A program made the translations under genes and the position numbers. Shown piece by piece: positions 8,431-16,896 of a DNA stretch of 64,000 nt. The notes under the pieces were generated by a model. The model had not been told where the DNA came from, ran no database searches, and was given only the letters and a program-made list of their open reading frames with translations. Each line of letters begins with the position of its first letter. The stretch's first letter is position 1. The DNA comes from Lactonifactor sp050944855 (lineage in GTDB: Bacteria; Bacillota; Clostridia; Lachnospirales; Lachnospiraceae): contig JBMNRU010000012.1 of assembly GCA_050944855.1 (NCBI GenBank), positions 18,851 to 82,850 on the forward strand. The letters run 5' to 3'.

Positions 8431-9297
8431 TTGGATGGCATACTCGAACAGATAACGAATTGGCTCAAAGAAATACTTGTGAGCGGAGTTATGGATAATC
8501 TGTCGGGGATGTTTGATTCGGTCAACCAACAGGTTGGCGATATTGCGGTACAAGTGGGAACGACCCCGGCGAACTTTTCACCCGGGGTCTTTGCCATGAT
8601 TAGAAATGTATCGGAAACAGTCATTATCCCCATTGCTGGATTGATCCTCACGTTCATCGCCTGTTATGAGCTGATACAGATGATTATAGACCACAATAAT
8701 CTCGCCAATTTTGAAACTTGGATATTTTTCAAGTGGATATTTAAAACATTCGTGGCGGTTATGTTGATAACCAACACATTCAATATTACGATGGCTATTT
8801 TTGATGTTGCACAGCACGTCATCAATGCCAGTGGAAGTCTAATATCGGGAGATACGGCAATAGACGCAAGTACCCTCGAAGCATTGGAAGAAACGCTGAT
8901 GGAAATGGATTTAGGACCGCTTCTAGGCTTATATCTACAGTCCTTTATCGTACAGATAACCATGTCGATTCTATCAGTCCTGATTTTCGTCATTGTCTAT
9001 GGAAGAATGATTGAAATCTATTTAATGACAAGTCTTGCTCCGATTCCACTTTCAACATTTGGAAACAAAGAGCAAAGCCAAACAGGACAGAATTATCTAA
9101 GGTCACTGTTTGCATTAGGTTTTCAAGGATTCCTCATTATGATATGCGTCGGCATTTATGCAGTGCTTATCAATGAGATGGCACTTTCAGACGATGTGAT
9201 TATGGCGATATGGGGCATTATGGGTTACACCGTACTTCTTTGCTTCACCTTATTTAAGACGGGAACGCTGGCAAAAAGTATATTCCATGCTCATTAA
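8431..9297 (+). CDS. TrbL/VirB6-like polytopic membrane protein of the transfer channel
   Basis: The TTG at 8431 is set by GGAGG at 8418-8422. The 288-residue product has about five or six hydrophobic segments (for example near 50-75, 95-115, 165-195, 230-255 and 265-280) and a phage-like amphipathic N-terminus. Its position between Maff2 and PrgI genes and its topology match the VirB6/TrbL channel subunits of Gram-positive type IV secretion systems. Confidence 0.85.
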   Translation: MDGILEQITNWLKEILVSGVMDNLSGMFDSVNQQVGDIAVQVGTTPANFSPGVFAMIRNVSETVIIPIAGLILTFIACYELIQMIIDHNNLANFETWIFFKWIFKTFVAVMLITNTFNITMAIFDVAQHVINASGSLISGDTAIDASTLEALEETLMEMDLGPLLGLYLQSFIVQITMSILSVLIFVIVYGRMIEIYLMTSLAPIPLSTFGNKEQSQTGQNYLRSLFALGFQGFLIMICVGIYAVLINEMALSDDVIMAIWGIMGYTVLLCFTLFKTGTLAKSIFHAH

Positions 9298-9315
9298 AAT
9301 AGGAGGTGAAGAAGC

Positions 9316-9753
9316 TTGGCAGCATATATTCCGGTTCCTCGTGATTTGACACGAGTGAAATCAAAAATATTTTTTAACTTAACAAAGAGGCAGTTACTTT
9401 GTTTTGGGGCGGCAGCACTTATCGGAGTGCCTGTGTTCTTTCTTTTAAAGACAGGAGGTAATGTGAGTTTAGCGGTGCTTGGCATGATGATTGTCATGCT
9501 CCCGTTATTCTTCCTTGCTATGTATGAAAAAGACGGACTGCCCCTTGAAGTGATTGCGAAGCACTTTATTGAAAGTAAATTTATTCGTCCAAAGGAAAGA
9601 CCTTATCAGACGAATAATTACTATGCGTTGCTGATGAGACAAAATCAGCTAGAAAAGGAGGTCAACGAAATTGTTTTCAATTCTGAAAAAGAAAAAGCCA
9701 GAGGAAATCGTACTACCAAACACTCTGAGCAAAAAAGAACAAAAACAAATTAA
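9316..9753 (+). CDS. PrgI-family transfer protein
   Basis: The TTG at 9316 follows AGGAGGTG (9301-9308). The N-terminus (AAYIPVPRDLTRVKSKIFFNLTKRQ) and two adjoining hydrophobic helices (about residues 28-70) are typical of PrgI, a membrane partner of VirB4 (VirB3-like role). The last 83 nt overlap the VirB4 gene, whose ribosome binding site lies inside this gene. Total length is 145 residues. Confidence 0.9.
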   Translation: MAAYIPVPRDLTRVKSKIFFNLTKRQLLCFGAAALIGVPVFFLLKTGGNVSLAVLGMMIVMLPLFFLAMYEKDGLPLEVIAKHFIESKFIRPKERPYQTNNYYALLMRQNQLEKEVNEIVFNSEKEKARGNRTTKHSEQKRTKTN

Positions 9754-12112
9754 AGAACTGATAAAGAAAGCAAAAAAAGACGATGGGATTCCTCGAACTG
9801 CCCAACAGTCGATTCCCTATCAGCGAATGTTCCCCGATGGGATTTGCAGAGTAAGGGATAGTTATTACACGAAAACTGTACAGTTTCAGGACATCAATTA
9901 TCAGCTTGCTCAAAAAGAAGATAAGACAGCCATCTTTGAGGAATGGTGCAGCTTCTTAAACTTCTTTGATAGCTCGGTTCACTTTGAAATTTCTTTCATG
10001 AATATGAGTACGGACGCAGAGGATTTTGAGAAAAATGTCCGTATTCCACTTCAGAAAGATGAATTTAATCCGGTAAGAAATGAGTACAGTCAAATGCTGA
10101 AATCACAGCTTGCACAAGGCAATAATGGACTTACCAAAACAAAATATCTTACCTTTGGTATTGAAGCTGAATCTATGAGACAGGCAAAGCCAAGACTTGA
10201 GCATATTCAAACAGATTTGCTAAATAACTTTAGAAGGCTTGGTGTAGCTGCAAAATTGCTTAATGGAAAAGAACGATTACAGCTTATGCACTCCATCTTC
10301 CATATGGGAGATTTAGAGAAGTTTCAGTTTGATTGGAATTGGCTTGCTCCGTCAGGCTTATCAACAAAGGACTTTATTGCACCGACTTCGTTTTCGTTTC
10401 ATGGAAATAGGATTTTTCAAATTGGAGAGCTTTATGGTGCAATGTCTTATCTATTCATTACTGCACCGGAGCTTAGTGACCAGCTTTTAAAAGATTTTCT
10501 TGATATGGAGTCTTCGCAGATTGTAACCATGCACATTCAGTCAGTGGATCAGACTTCGGCAATCAAGAAAGTAAAGAGAACGATCACAGAACTTGACCGT
10601 TCTAAGATTGAGGAGCAGAAAAAAGCGGTACGCTCAGGTTATGATATGGACATCATTCCATCAGACCTTGCCACTTACGGTAAGGATGCAAAGAAGCTTC
10701 TAACGGAGCTTCAAAGCCAAAATGAGCGTATGTTCTTAGTGACATTCCTTGTGATGAATACAGGAAAAACGAAACAGGAGCTTGAAAACAATGTATTTCA
10801 GGCAAGCTCGATTGCTCAAAAGCATAGCTGTAATTTGAGAAGATTAGACTACCAACAGGAAAATGCACTGATGAGCAGTCTGCCGCTTGCCAATAATCTA
10901 ATTGAGATTGAACGAGCCTTAACTACTTCAAGCACAGCTATCTTTGTTCCCTTTACCACACAGGAGCTGTTCCAAAATGGGAAAGAAGCTTTGTACTATG
11001 GCTTGAACGCCCTTTCTAATAACCTCATTATGGTGGATAGAAAGAAATTAAAGAATCCGAATGGACTTATTTTAGGTACGCCGGGTAGTGGTAAATCCTT
11101 TAGTGCAAAACGAGAAATTGCCAATGCATTTCTTGTTACGGATGATGATATTATCGTCTGCGACCCTGAAGCGGAGTACAGTGCATTGGTGCATAAGTTT
11201 AAAGGACAAGTAGTAAAAATCAGTCCTTCAAGTACCCATTTCATCAATCCAATGGACATCAATGCCAACTATTCGGAGGAAGATAATCCTGTTGCATTAA
11301 AGGCGGATTTTATTCTTTCTCTTTGCGAATTGATTGTAGGCGGAAAAGATGGATTACAGCCGATTGAAAAGACGGTAATAGATAGATGTGTTCATCATAT
11401 CTATCAAAAGTATTTTGAAAATCCTGTTCCTGAGAATATGCCTTTACTAGAGGATTTATACAACGCACTACTCGAACAGGAAGAAAAAGAAGCACATCAT
11501 GTTGCGACCGCTCTTGAAATCTATGTCAAAGGTTCGCTGAATCTTTTTAATCACAGAACCAATATCGACATCAATAACCGTCTTGTCTGCTATGACATCA
11601 AGGAGCTTGGAAAACAGCTTAAGAAAATAGGAATGCTTGTTGTTCAAGACCAAGTATGGGGACGAGTTACCGCAAACCGTAATGCCGGAAAAGCAACACG
11701 CTACTATATGGACGAGTTCCATCTGCTTTTAAAAGAAGAACAGACAGCAGCTTATTCGGTAGAGATTTGGAAAAGATTCCGTAAATGGGGCGGTATTCCG
11801 ACCGGTATCACGCAGAACGTAAAGGATCTGCTTTCAAGCCGAGAAGTTGAGAATATCTTTGAAAACTCTGATTTCATCTATATGCTCAATCAGGCTTCAG
11901 GCGATAGACAGATTTTAGCAAGCCAGCTTAACATTTCTCCGCATCAGCTTTCTTATGTTACTCATTCCGGTGAGGGCGAAGGACTATTGTTTTATGGAAA
12001 TGTTATTTTGCCGTTTGTTGACAGGTTCCCAACAGACCTTGAACTGTACCGTATCATGACAACAAAATTATCGGAGGTGTCTGCTGATGAAGAAAAAGAC
12101 AACAAGGCTTAG
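9671..12112 (+). CDS. virB4: VirB4-like conjugation ATPase
   Basis: The 813-residue protein powers the transfer channel. The TTG start at 9671 follows AAAGGAGG. The Walker A motif GTPGSGKS is at about residues 469-476, and Walker B YMDEFHLLL is near 679-687. A family motif GITQNVKDLL follows. It overlaps PrgI upstream and the NlpC/P60 gene downstream by 26 nt, so the genes are translated as a tight unit. Confidence 0.96.
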   Translation: MFSILKKKKPEEIVLPNTLSKKEQKQIKELIKKAKKDDGIPRTAQQSIPYQRMFPDGICRVRDSYYTKTVQFQDINYQLAQKEDKTAIFEEWCSFLNFFDSSVHFEISFMNMSTDAEDFEKNVRIPLQKDEFNPVRNEYSQMLKSQLAQGNNGLTKTKYLTFGIEAESMRQAKPRLEHIQTDLLNNFRRLGVAAKLLNGKERLQLMHSIFHMGDLEKFQFDWNWLAPSGLSTKDFIAPTSFSFHGNRIFQIGELYGAMSYLFITAPELSDQLLKDFLDMESSQIVTMHIQSVDQTSAIKKVKRTITELDRSKIEEQKKAVRSGYDMDIIPSDLATYGKDAKKLLTELQSQNERMFLVTFLVMNTGKTKQELENNVFQASSIAQKHSCNLRRLDYQQENALMSSLPLANNLIEIERALTTSSTAIFVPFTTQELFQNGKEALYYGLNALSNNLIMVDRKKLKNPNGLILGTPGSGKSFSAKREIANAFLVTDDDIIVCDPEAEYSALVHKFKGQVVKISPSSTHFINPMDINANYSEEDNPVALKADFILSLCELIVGGKDGLQPIEKTVIDRCVHHIYQKYFENPVPENMPLLEDLYNALLEQEEKEAHHVATALEIYVKGSLNLFNHRTNIDINNRLVCYDIKELGKQLKKIGMLVVQDQVWGRVTANRNAGKATRYYMDEFHLLLKEEQTAAYSVEIWKRFRKWGGIPTGITQNVKDLLSSREVENIFENSDFIYMLNQASGDRQILASQLNISPHQLSYVTHSGEGEGLLFYGNVILPFVDRFPTDLELYRIMTTKLSEVSADEEKDNKA

Positions 12113-13820
12113 ATTCACAGAGGAAGAACTATCCGATGATAAAGTCAGAAAATCGCATAATAAGGCTGAAAAGTATGCAAATAAATCGGATAAGGTGAAA
12201 CAAAAGCTTGTAAGCGAAGAAGATAAGGTTACTATCCGTACCGAAAAGCTTCGCTTTGGAAAGGCAGAAGTGGCAACGGAGGATATTAAAACTCCTTCAA
12301 AGGTCAAACGAGCTGTAAAAGGCGGTGCTGTTAATGCAGCAACTGCCACAGTTCGTAAAACGCTGGCTCAAAATGAGGATGAAAATATAGGTGTTGAATC
12401 TATCAGACAAGGTGAACTTTTGACAGAGGGTTCGGGCAGATATTTGGAACATTCTCATTATAGCAAGAAGATGAAAACCCAAAGTAAAGCACAGAAGTTA
12501 GAAAGCAAAGCAGATAAAGCCAATATTGAAACACTTTATCAAAGGCAGAAAGCAGAAAATCCAAATACGGCAACCAACCCCTTTTCAAGATGGAAACAAA
12601 AGCAGGACATCAAGAAAGAATATGTAGCCGCAAAAGCCGGAAAGAATACTGTGACAGGCTCAAAAGCTACAACTGACGGAGCAAAGAAAGCCGGAAGCAC
12701 TTCAAAGAAGATGGCAGACAAGGTGATTGATTTTGCAAAAAGTCATTCTCATGCGATTCTGTTTATCTTAGCCGGAGGACTACTACTAATGATTCTAACA
12801 AGTGCTTTATCTTCTTGTTCTGTGATGTTTCAAGGTGGTTCTAATGTAATTCTCGGCACTTCCTATACTGCAACAGATGAAGATATTATCGGTGCAAATG
12901 ATGATTATAAAGCTTTGGAAGCTTCACTTCAAAGAAAAATCAATAACATTGAAAGCACGAATCCCGGATATGATGAGTATAAGTACCATCTTGATGAAAT
13001 CAATCACAATCCGTATGAGCTTACTTCATATCTGACAGTAAAATTTGAGGATTATACAAGAGCAGAAGTTCAAAGCACGATTAGAGCGCTGTTTGACAGA
13101 CAATATGATTTGAGTTTGCGAGAGGAAATTCAGATAAAAACCCGAACAGAAACAAGGACAGGCACAAGAACGGTTACAGACCCAGATACGGGTGAAACCA
13201 CAACAGAAATCTATGAATATGAGGTGGAAGTGGAATATGAGTACCGTATTCTTTATGTAACCTTAAAAAACAAAGGACTTGGAGTGGTTATTTCCGGTAT
13301 GGGCATGAGTGAAGATGAAATGGAGCGATATGCGGTGTTATTACAGACACAAGGCAATCGCTCTTATTTATTTGAAGATGACATCTATGCAAATCCGGGT
13401 GGTGAATACACCGACTATGACATTCCGGGCGAAGCTTTAACGGATGAGAGATTTGCGAGAATGATTCGTGAAGCTGAAAAATATCTTGGCTATCCGTATG
13501 TTTGGGGCGGTTCATCACCGTCAACAAGTTTTGACTGTTCAGGATTTGTTTCTTGGGTTATCAATCATTGTGGTAACGGTTGGAATGTAGGTCGTTTAGG
13601 TGCTCAAGGACTTATGAATATCTGCGATATCATTCCAAAGAGTGAAGCAAAACCGGGTGATTTAATCTTTTTCCAAGGCACTTATGACACAAGTGGAGCA
13701 AGCCATGTAGGAATCTATGTAGGAAACGGTATGATGATCCATTGCGGAAATCCAATTTCTTACGCTTCGATTGAAATTCCGTATTGGCAACAGCATTTTT
13801 ATTGCTTTGGAAGATTGTAG
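12087..13820 (+). CDS. Membrane-anchored NlpC/P60 peptidoglycan hydrolase of the transfer apparatus
   Basis: The N-terminal 210 residues are highly charged and basic. A single hydrophobic helix (about 223-245) anchors the protein, followed by an extracellular stalk and a C-terminal NlpC/P60 domain. The catalytic Cys484 lies in FDCSGF and the His540 in SHVGIYVG. This is the VirB1-like enzyme that opens the cell wall for the conjugation channel. It overlaps virB4 by 26 nt. The total length of 577 residues suits the ICE family. Confidence 0.92.
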   Translation: MKKKTTRLRFTEEELSDDKVRKSHNKAEKYANKSDKVKQKLVSEEDKVTIRTEKLRFGKAEVATEDIKTPSKVKRAVKGGAVNAATATVRKTLAQNEDENIGVESIRQGELLTEGSGRYLEHSHYSKKMKTQSKAQKLESKADKANIETLYQRQKAENPNTATNPFSRWKQKQDIKKEYVAAKAGKNTVTGSKATTDGAKKAGSTSKKMADKVIDFAKSHSHAILFILAGGLLLMILTSALSSCSVMFQGGSNVILGTSYTATDEDIIGANDDYKALEASLQRKINNIESTNPGYDEYKYHLDEINHNPYELTSYLTVKFEDYTRAEVQSTIRALFDRQYDLSLREEIQIKTRTETRTGTRTVTDPDTGETTTEIYEYEVEVEYEYRILYVTLKNKGLGVVISGMGMSEDEMERYAVLLQTQGNRSYLFEDDIYANPGGEYTDYDIPGEALTDERFARMIREAEKYLGYPYVWGGSSPSTSFDCSGFVSWVINHCGNGWNVGRLGAQGLMNICDIIPKSEAKPGDLIFFQGTYDTSGASHVGIYVGNGMMIHCGNPISYASIEIPYWQQHFYCFGRL

Positions 13821-13832
13821 GAAGGAGCATTT

Positions 13833-14090
13833 ATGGCAAGTAAATTAGATAAAATCGGAGCTGACCTTAAGAAAGCTATACAAAAGCGAGATGAATGGGA
13901 CGCTCGTGCAAAAGAATTAGAAAAGAAATATCGTGAAACCGAAAATACCATGATTCATGACATGGTTCACGCAGCAAATATTACACCGGAACAGCTTGCA
14001 GAACTTATTAAAAAAGCTTCTGTATCTGTGCCGAATCCTATGAATGAATTTAATGGAAATGATGAGGAGGAAACAAGAGATGAAGATTAA
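13833..14090 (+). CDS. DUF4315-family small protein
   Basis: An 85-residue charged, mainly helical protein begins at ATG 13833 after AAGGAG. The first 50 residues look like a coiled coil (KIGADLKKAIQKRDEWDARAKEL). Its position between the NlpC/P60 and DUF4366 genes is the typical location of DUF4315. The end overlaps the next gene by 11 nt. The molecular role is unknown. Confidence 0.85.
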   Translation: MASKLDKIGADLKKAIQKRDEWDARAKELEKKYRETENTMIHDMVHAANITPEQLAELIKKASVSVPNPMNEFNGNDEEETRDED

Positions 14091-14778
14091 GAAAAGATGG
14101 ATATTACCTGTCCTTACAGTAGCATTATGCACTCTGTTTATGATGCCGACTACAGCTTTTGCAAGTGGTGGCGAAGAAGCACCAAAAGCAACAGTTACAG
14201 AAGAAAAGCCAAATGAAGAAGTCGAAAAAGACACAACGGGTCCAGCACTTACACCCGAAGGAAACCTTACTTTGGTTGATGATGTAGGGCATACTTCTAG
14301 CAAAGGCAAGCAGTTTGTAACGCTGGTATCTAAAAACGGAAACTACTTCTATCTGATTATTGATAGAGATGATAAGGGAAACAGCACCGTTCACTTCTTA
14401 AATCAAGTTGATGAAATGGACTTGATGGCACTTATGAATGAAGAAGACTCAGAAAAGCTAAAGGCTGAACTTGCTGGGAAGGAAGAAGCGAATAAACCGA
14501 AAGAAGAACCGCCTGTAGTGGAGGAAAAGCCAATTATAGAGGAAAAGGAAGAAAAGCCTGTGAATCTGCTTCCATTTGTGGTGCTTGTAATTGTAATTGC
14601 CGGCGGTGGAATCTTTGCCTTAATTAAATTTAAGGATAAGAAAAAGAAAGAAGAAGTAAAGCCTGATCCGGATGCCAATTATAATGAAGATGATTATGAC
14701 GAGGACGAAGATGAGGATTATGACATCTTTGAACTTAGCGATGATGAAGTAACTGAGGACGAGGAAGAACAGCAGTAA
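14080..14778 (+). CDS. DUF4366-family secreted, membrane-anchored protein
   Basis: I chose ATG 14080 because GAGGAGG lies at 14064-14070 and the product then starts with a clear signal peptide (KIKKRWILPVLTVAL, cleavage near AFASGG). A folded domain of about 100 residues and an acidic Pro/Glu-rich stalk follow. A C-terminal membrane helix (about 165-182) precedes a Lys cluster and a very acidic tail. It is the usual last gene of the transfer-channel block, presumably exposed at the cell surface. Confidence 0.88.
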   Translation: MKIKKRWILPVLTVALCTLFMMPTTAFASGGEEAPKATVTEEKPNEEVEKDTTGPALTPEGNLTLVDDVGHTSSKGKQFVTLVSKNGNYFYLIIDRDDKGNSTVHFLNQVDEMDLMALMNEEDSEKLKAELAGKEEANKPKEEPPVVEEKPIIEEKEEKPVNLLPFVVLVIVIAGGGIFALIKFKDKKKKEEVKPDPDANYNEDDYDEDEDEDYDIFELSDDEVTEDEEEQQ

Positions 14779-14829
14779 TAAAAAGGCAGTCGAAAGGCTG
14801 CCGATACATAGAAAAAATATTTAATGCCA

Positions 14830-14871
14830 CATTATGTATTGACTTAATACTACATAATGAATAGAATGTAG
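14830..14871 (+). promoter_or_regulatory. Promoter with overlapping palindromic operator
   Basis: TTGACT (14839-14844) and TAGAAT (14862-14867) are 17 bp apart, a near-ideal sigma-A promoter. A perfect inverted repeat, CATTATGTA (14830-14838) and TACATAATG (14851-14859), surrounds the -35 box, and a further CTACAT/ATGTAG pair lies at 14850-14855 and 14866-14871. The layout suggests repression by a DNA-binding protein, most simply the helix-turn-helix protein encoded next. Confidence 0.75.
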
Positions 14872-14887
14872 TAAAAGGAGGTGCGAT

Positions 14888-15376
14888 ATGAAGGAATATA
14901 CTGTTCAGCAGATTTCTAAATTATTAAAGACAAATCCTGAAACAGTTCGAAGATGGATTCGTTCGGGAAAGCTATCAGCTGTACAAGATTCTAGAAAATC
15001 AGGAAATCTTGTTTCTGAAGAAGCATTAAAAAAATTTATGTATGAATCCCCTAAGTATGCTGGACTTGTAGCAACTATTTTTGCACCAGCAAATCTAGCT
15101 TTACCGATTGCGTTAGGAAGTTTAATGGGGTCTGTAATGACAGCAATTTATGGACAGAAAAAAACTAAGGTTACATCAGATTATATAGAAGGTTATCTTT
15201 GCAAGGAAATTGAACGATACGAGAAAGCGGTTGAACAAAAGAAAAAAACTATTGAACAGCTCCAAACGGAGGTACTTAGTGATGAACAACAGCTTGAAAA
15301 CTATAAATACGCACTTCATAACCTAGATTTAAATACATTGGCTAATGAAGTGAACAATTCATTAAGAGATAAATAA
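14888..15376 (+). CDS. MerR-like helix-turn-helix protein with membrane hairpin and coiled coil
   Basis: The first 55 residues form an excisionase/MerR-type DNA-binding domain (YTVQQISKLLKTNPETVRRWIR). Residues about 57-88 are hydrophobic (GLVATIFAPANLALPIALG) and could make a membrane hairpin. The remainder is coiled coil. The ATG follows AAAAGGAGGTG. A DNA-binding domain joined to a membrane segment is odd and suggests sensing at the membrane. It leads a three-gene module that is not part of the standard transfer block. I do not know a characterised homologue. Confidence 0.7.
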   Translation: MKEYTVQQISKLLKTNPETVRRWIRSGKLSAVQDSRKSGNLVSEEALKKFMYESPKYAGLVATIFAPANLALPIALGSLMGSVMTAIYGQKKTKVTSDYIEGYLCKEIERYEKAVEQKKKTIEQLQTEVLSDEQQLENYKYALHNLDLNTLANEVNNSLRDK

Positions 15377-15399
15377 TACTAATGTGGAGGAGGGATTTT

Positions 15400-15963
15400 A
15401 TGCAGGTATCTGCAAGTGTTTTAGGACAAGAATATGGACTTACTGGAGAAGAGATGAACAGACTTTTGCTTAAACAGGGAATATTAACGGGAGAACCGGG
15501 TTCATATGATTTGACCACTAAGGGACTTCAGTATGCAGTTACTAAAGATTTACATCGAGGTACAGGTGGATATGCTCACTATAATCGCTATTGGACAACA
15601 CGAACTTATGATGAAAATATAAAGGATGTCTTGGATCTTTCTGCCGAAACTATTGCGGAAGTAAAAAAAGAAGTAGCAGATTCACGCGCAGCAAGATATG
15701 CAGCACAGGCAGCCAATCGTTTAAAAGCTAACAATGATTTTCTTGCAAGGGAAGCTGAAAAGAAAGCTGAAAAAATTGCAGAAGAAAAAGCTACTAAAGA
15801 AACAATTGAAAGAATTGTTCGATATAAAAAGGTTGGAAAAATCGGGCTTGTAATTGTCGGTGTAACCGCTACTTGTTATGGAGTGTATAGGACAGCACCT
15901 AAAGTAAAAAGATGGTGGAATTCTCGAAAAGAAGTTGTAAATACTGAGTCAAATCAAGAATGA
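15400..15963 (+). CDS. Unknown protein with one C-terminal membrane segment
   Basis: The start at ATG 15400 is set by GGAGGAGGG at 15386-15394. The N-terminal 75 residues (SASVLGQEYGLTGEEMN) look like a winged-helix or phage antirepressor-type accessory domain, followed by an Ala/Lys/Glu-rich coiled coil. A single hydrophobic segment (about 152-166, GLVIVGVTATCYGVY) is followed by basic residues. It shares the DNA-binding-like head, coiled coil and membrane segment with the gene before it, in another order. Function unknown. Confidence 0.6.
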   Translation: MQVSASVLGQEYGLTGEEMNRLLLKQGILTGEPGSYDLTTKGLQYAVTKDLHRGTGGYAHYNRYWTTRTYDENIKDVLDLSAETIAEVKKEVADSRAARYAAQAANRLKANNDFLAREAEKKAEKIAEEKATKETIERIVRYKKVGKIGLVIVGVTATCYGVYRTAPKVKRWWNSRKEVVNTESNQE

Positions 15964-16002
15964 TGGCAATGCAAATCTTATTCGAAGAAAGGTAAGGAAA
16001 TT

Positions 16003-16752
16003 ATGTTTGAAAAGCAAGTTACGGCATTAACTGCCATTCTAAAAGACAAGGATATTAGAGAATATTCTGGGGACGCATTTTGGAATATTATCAAAGCAGT
16101 TGTATTGGGTGATGTTGGAGCACTTTTGGATGCAACAAATGATTTGAAAGATATTTTGTTTCATACACCAACGGTATTGTTTTGGGATAAAATGCAACGG
16201 TATTTGTTTGGTACTTTTAGAGATTATAGCGACCAAGTTAAGATGTCAGCAAAATTTACTAACGATAATTCAGACTATGAAGCTTTTGTAAAAAAACAAA
16301 TACACCTCATTAACGAAATGAATGATGATAAGAAAATTGATTATTTCGCAATGCTTACAAGATGTTATTTATTGTTTGAGATGGAGGATGCGTTATACTA
16401 TAAACTTGCACGCTTTATCAATATTTGTACTCCTGAAGAACTTGAATACATAAAAGCTTTTGACTTTAATAGAAAATCAAAACTAAATGTTATTATTTCA
16501 TCTTTATATCAATATGGTTTATTTGATCAGATAGAAAAAGAACATGGTGGTGTAGATTATGAACTTTCTAGTTTTGCAAAAGCGTTGAAAAGTAATAGTT
16601 TGAATTTTAGCGAAGAATTGAATGGAACAACTAGAATTCTTTCGTATAATCAAATATCACCGCTTAAGATAGCGGAGCCAGCAACATGGGAAGATATTGA
16701 AAGTATTTTAAATGATGAAGAAGTTATAATTAATGGAAATGGTCATAAATAA
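16003..16752 (+). CDS. Unknown helical protein, third gene of the inserted module
   Basis: The 249-residue product begins at ATG 16003. It is mostly alpha-helical with a hydrophobic helix near residues 25-45 (IIKAVVLGDVGALLDA) but no evident enzyme motif. Gap sizes and direction place it in the same unit as the two preceding genes. A terminator-like hairpin at 16831-16870 follows. Codon use is AT-rich, slightly more than in the transfer genes. I do not recognise the family. Confidence 0.6.
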   Translation: MFEKQVTALTAILKDKDIREYSGDAFWNIIKAVVLGDVGALLDATNDLKDILFHTPTVLFWDKMQRYLFGTFRDYSDQVKMSAKFTNDNSDYEAFVKKQIHLINEMNDDKKIDYFAMLTRCYLLFEMEDALYYKLARFINICTPEELEYIKAFDFNRKSKLNVIISSLYQYGLFDQIEKEHGGVDYELSSFAKALKSNSLNFSEELNGTTRILSYNQISPLKIAEPATWEDIESILNDEEVIINGNGHK

Positions 16753-16830
16753 GTTTGTACAAAAATTATGACTAAAATGATTATCACTCAAATATGGATA
16801 TAATTCTTGGTTTTTGAATTATCATTACAT

Positions 16831-16870
16831 AGCAGTCTTGTACAAAGCGTATGAGGCTGCTTTAATTTTT
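16831..16870 (+). terminator. Terminator-like hairpin after the three-gene module
   Basis: AGCAG at 16831-16835 pairs with CTGCT at 16857-16861 and the stem extends with wobbles, followed by TTAATTTTT. It separates the module from topB. Confidence 0.5.
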
Positions 16871-16896
16871 CCCTAAAACGAAAGGAGACGAGGACA

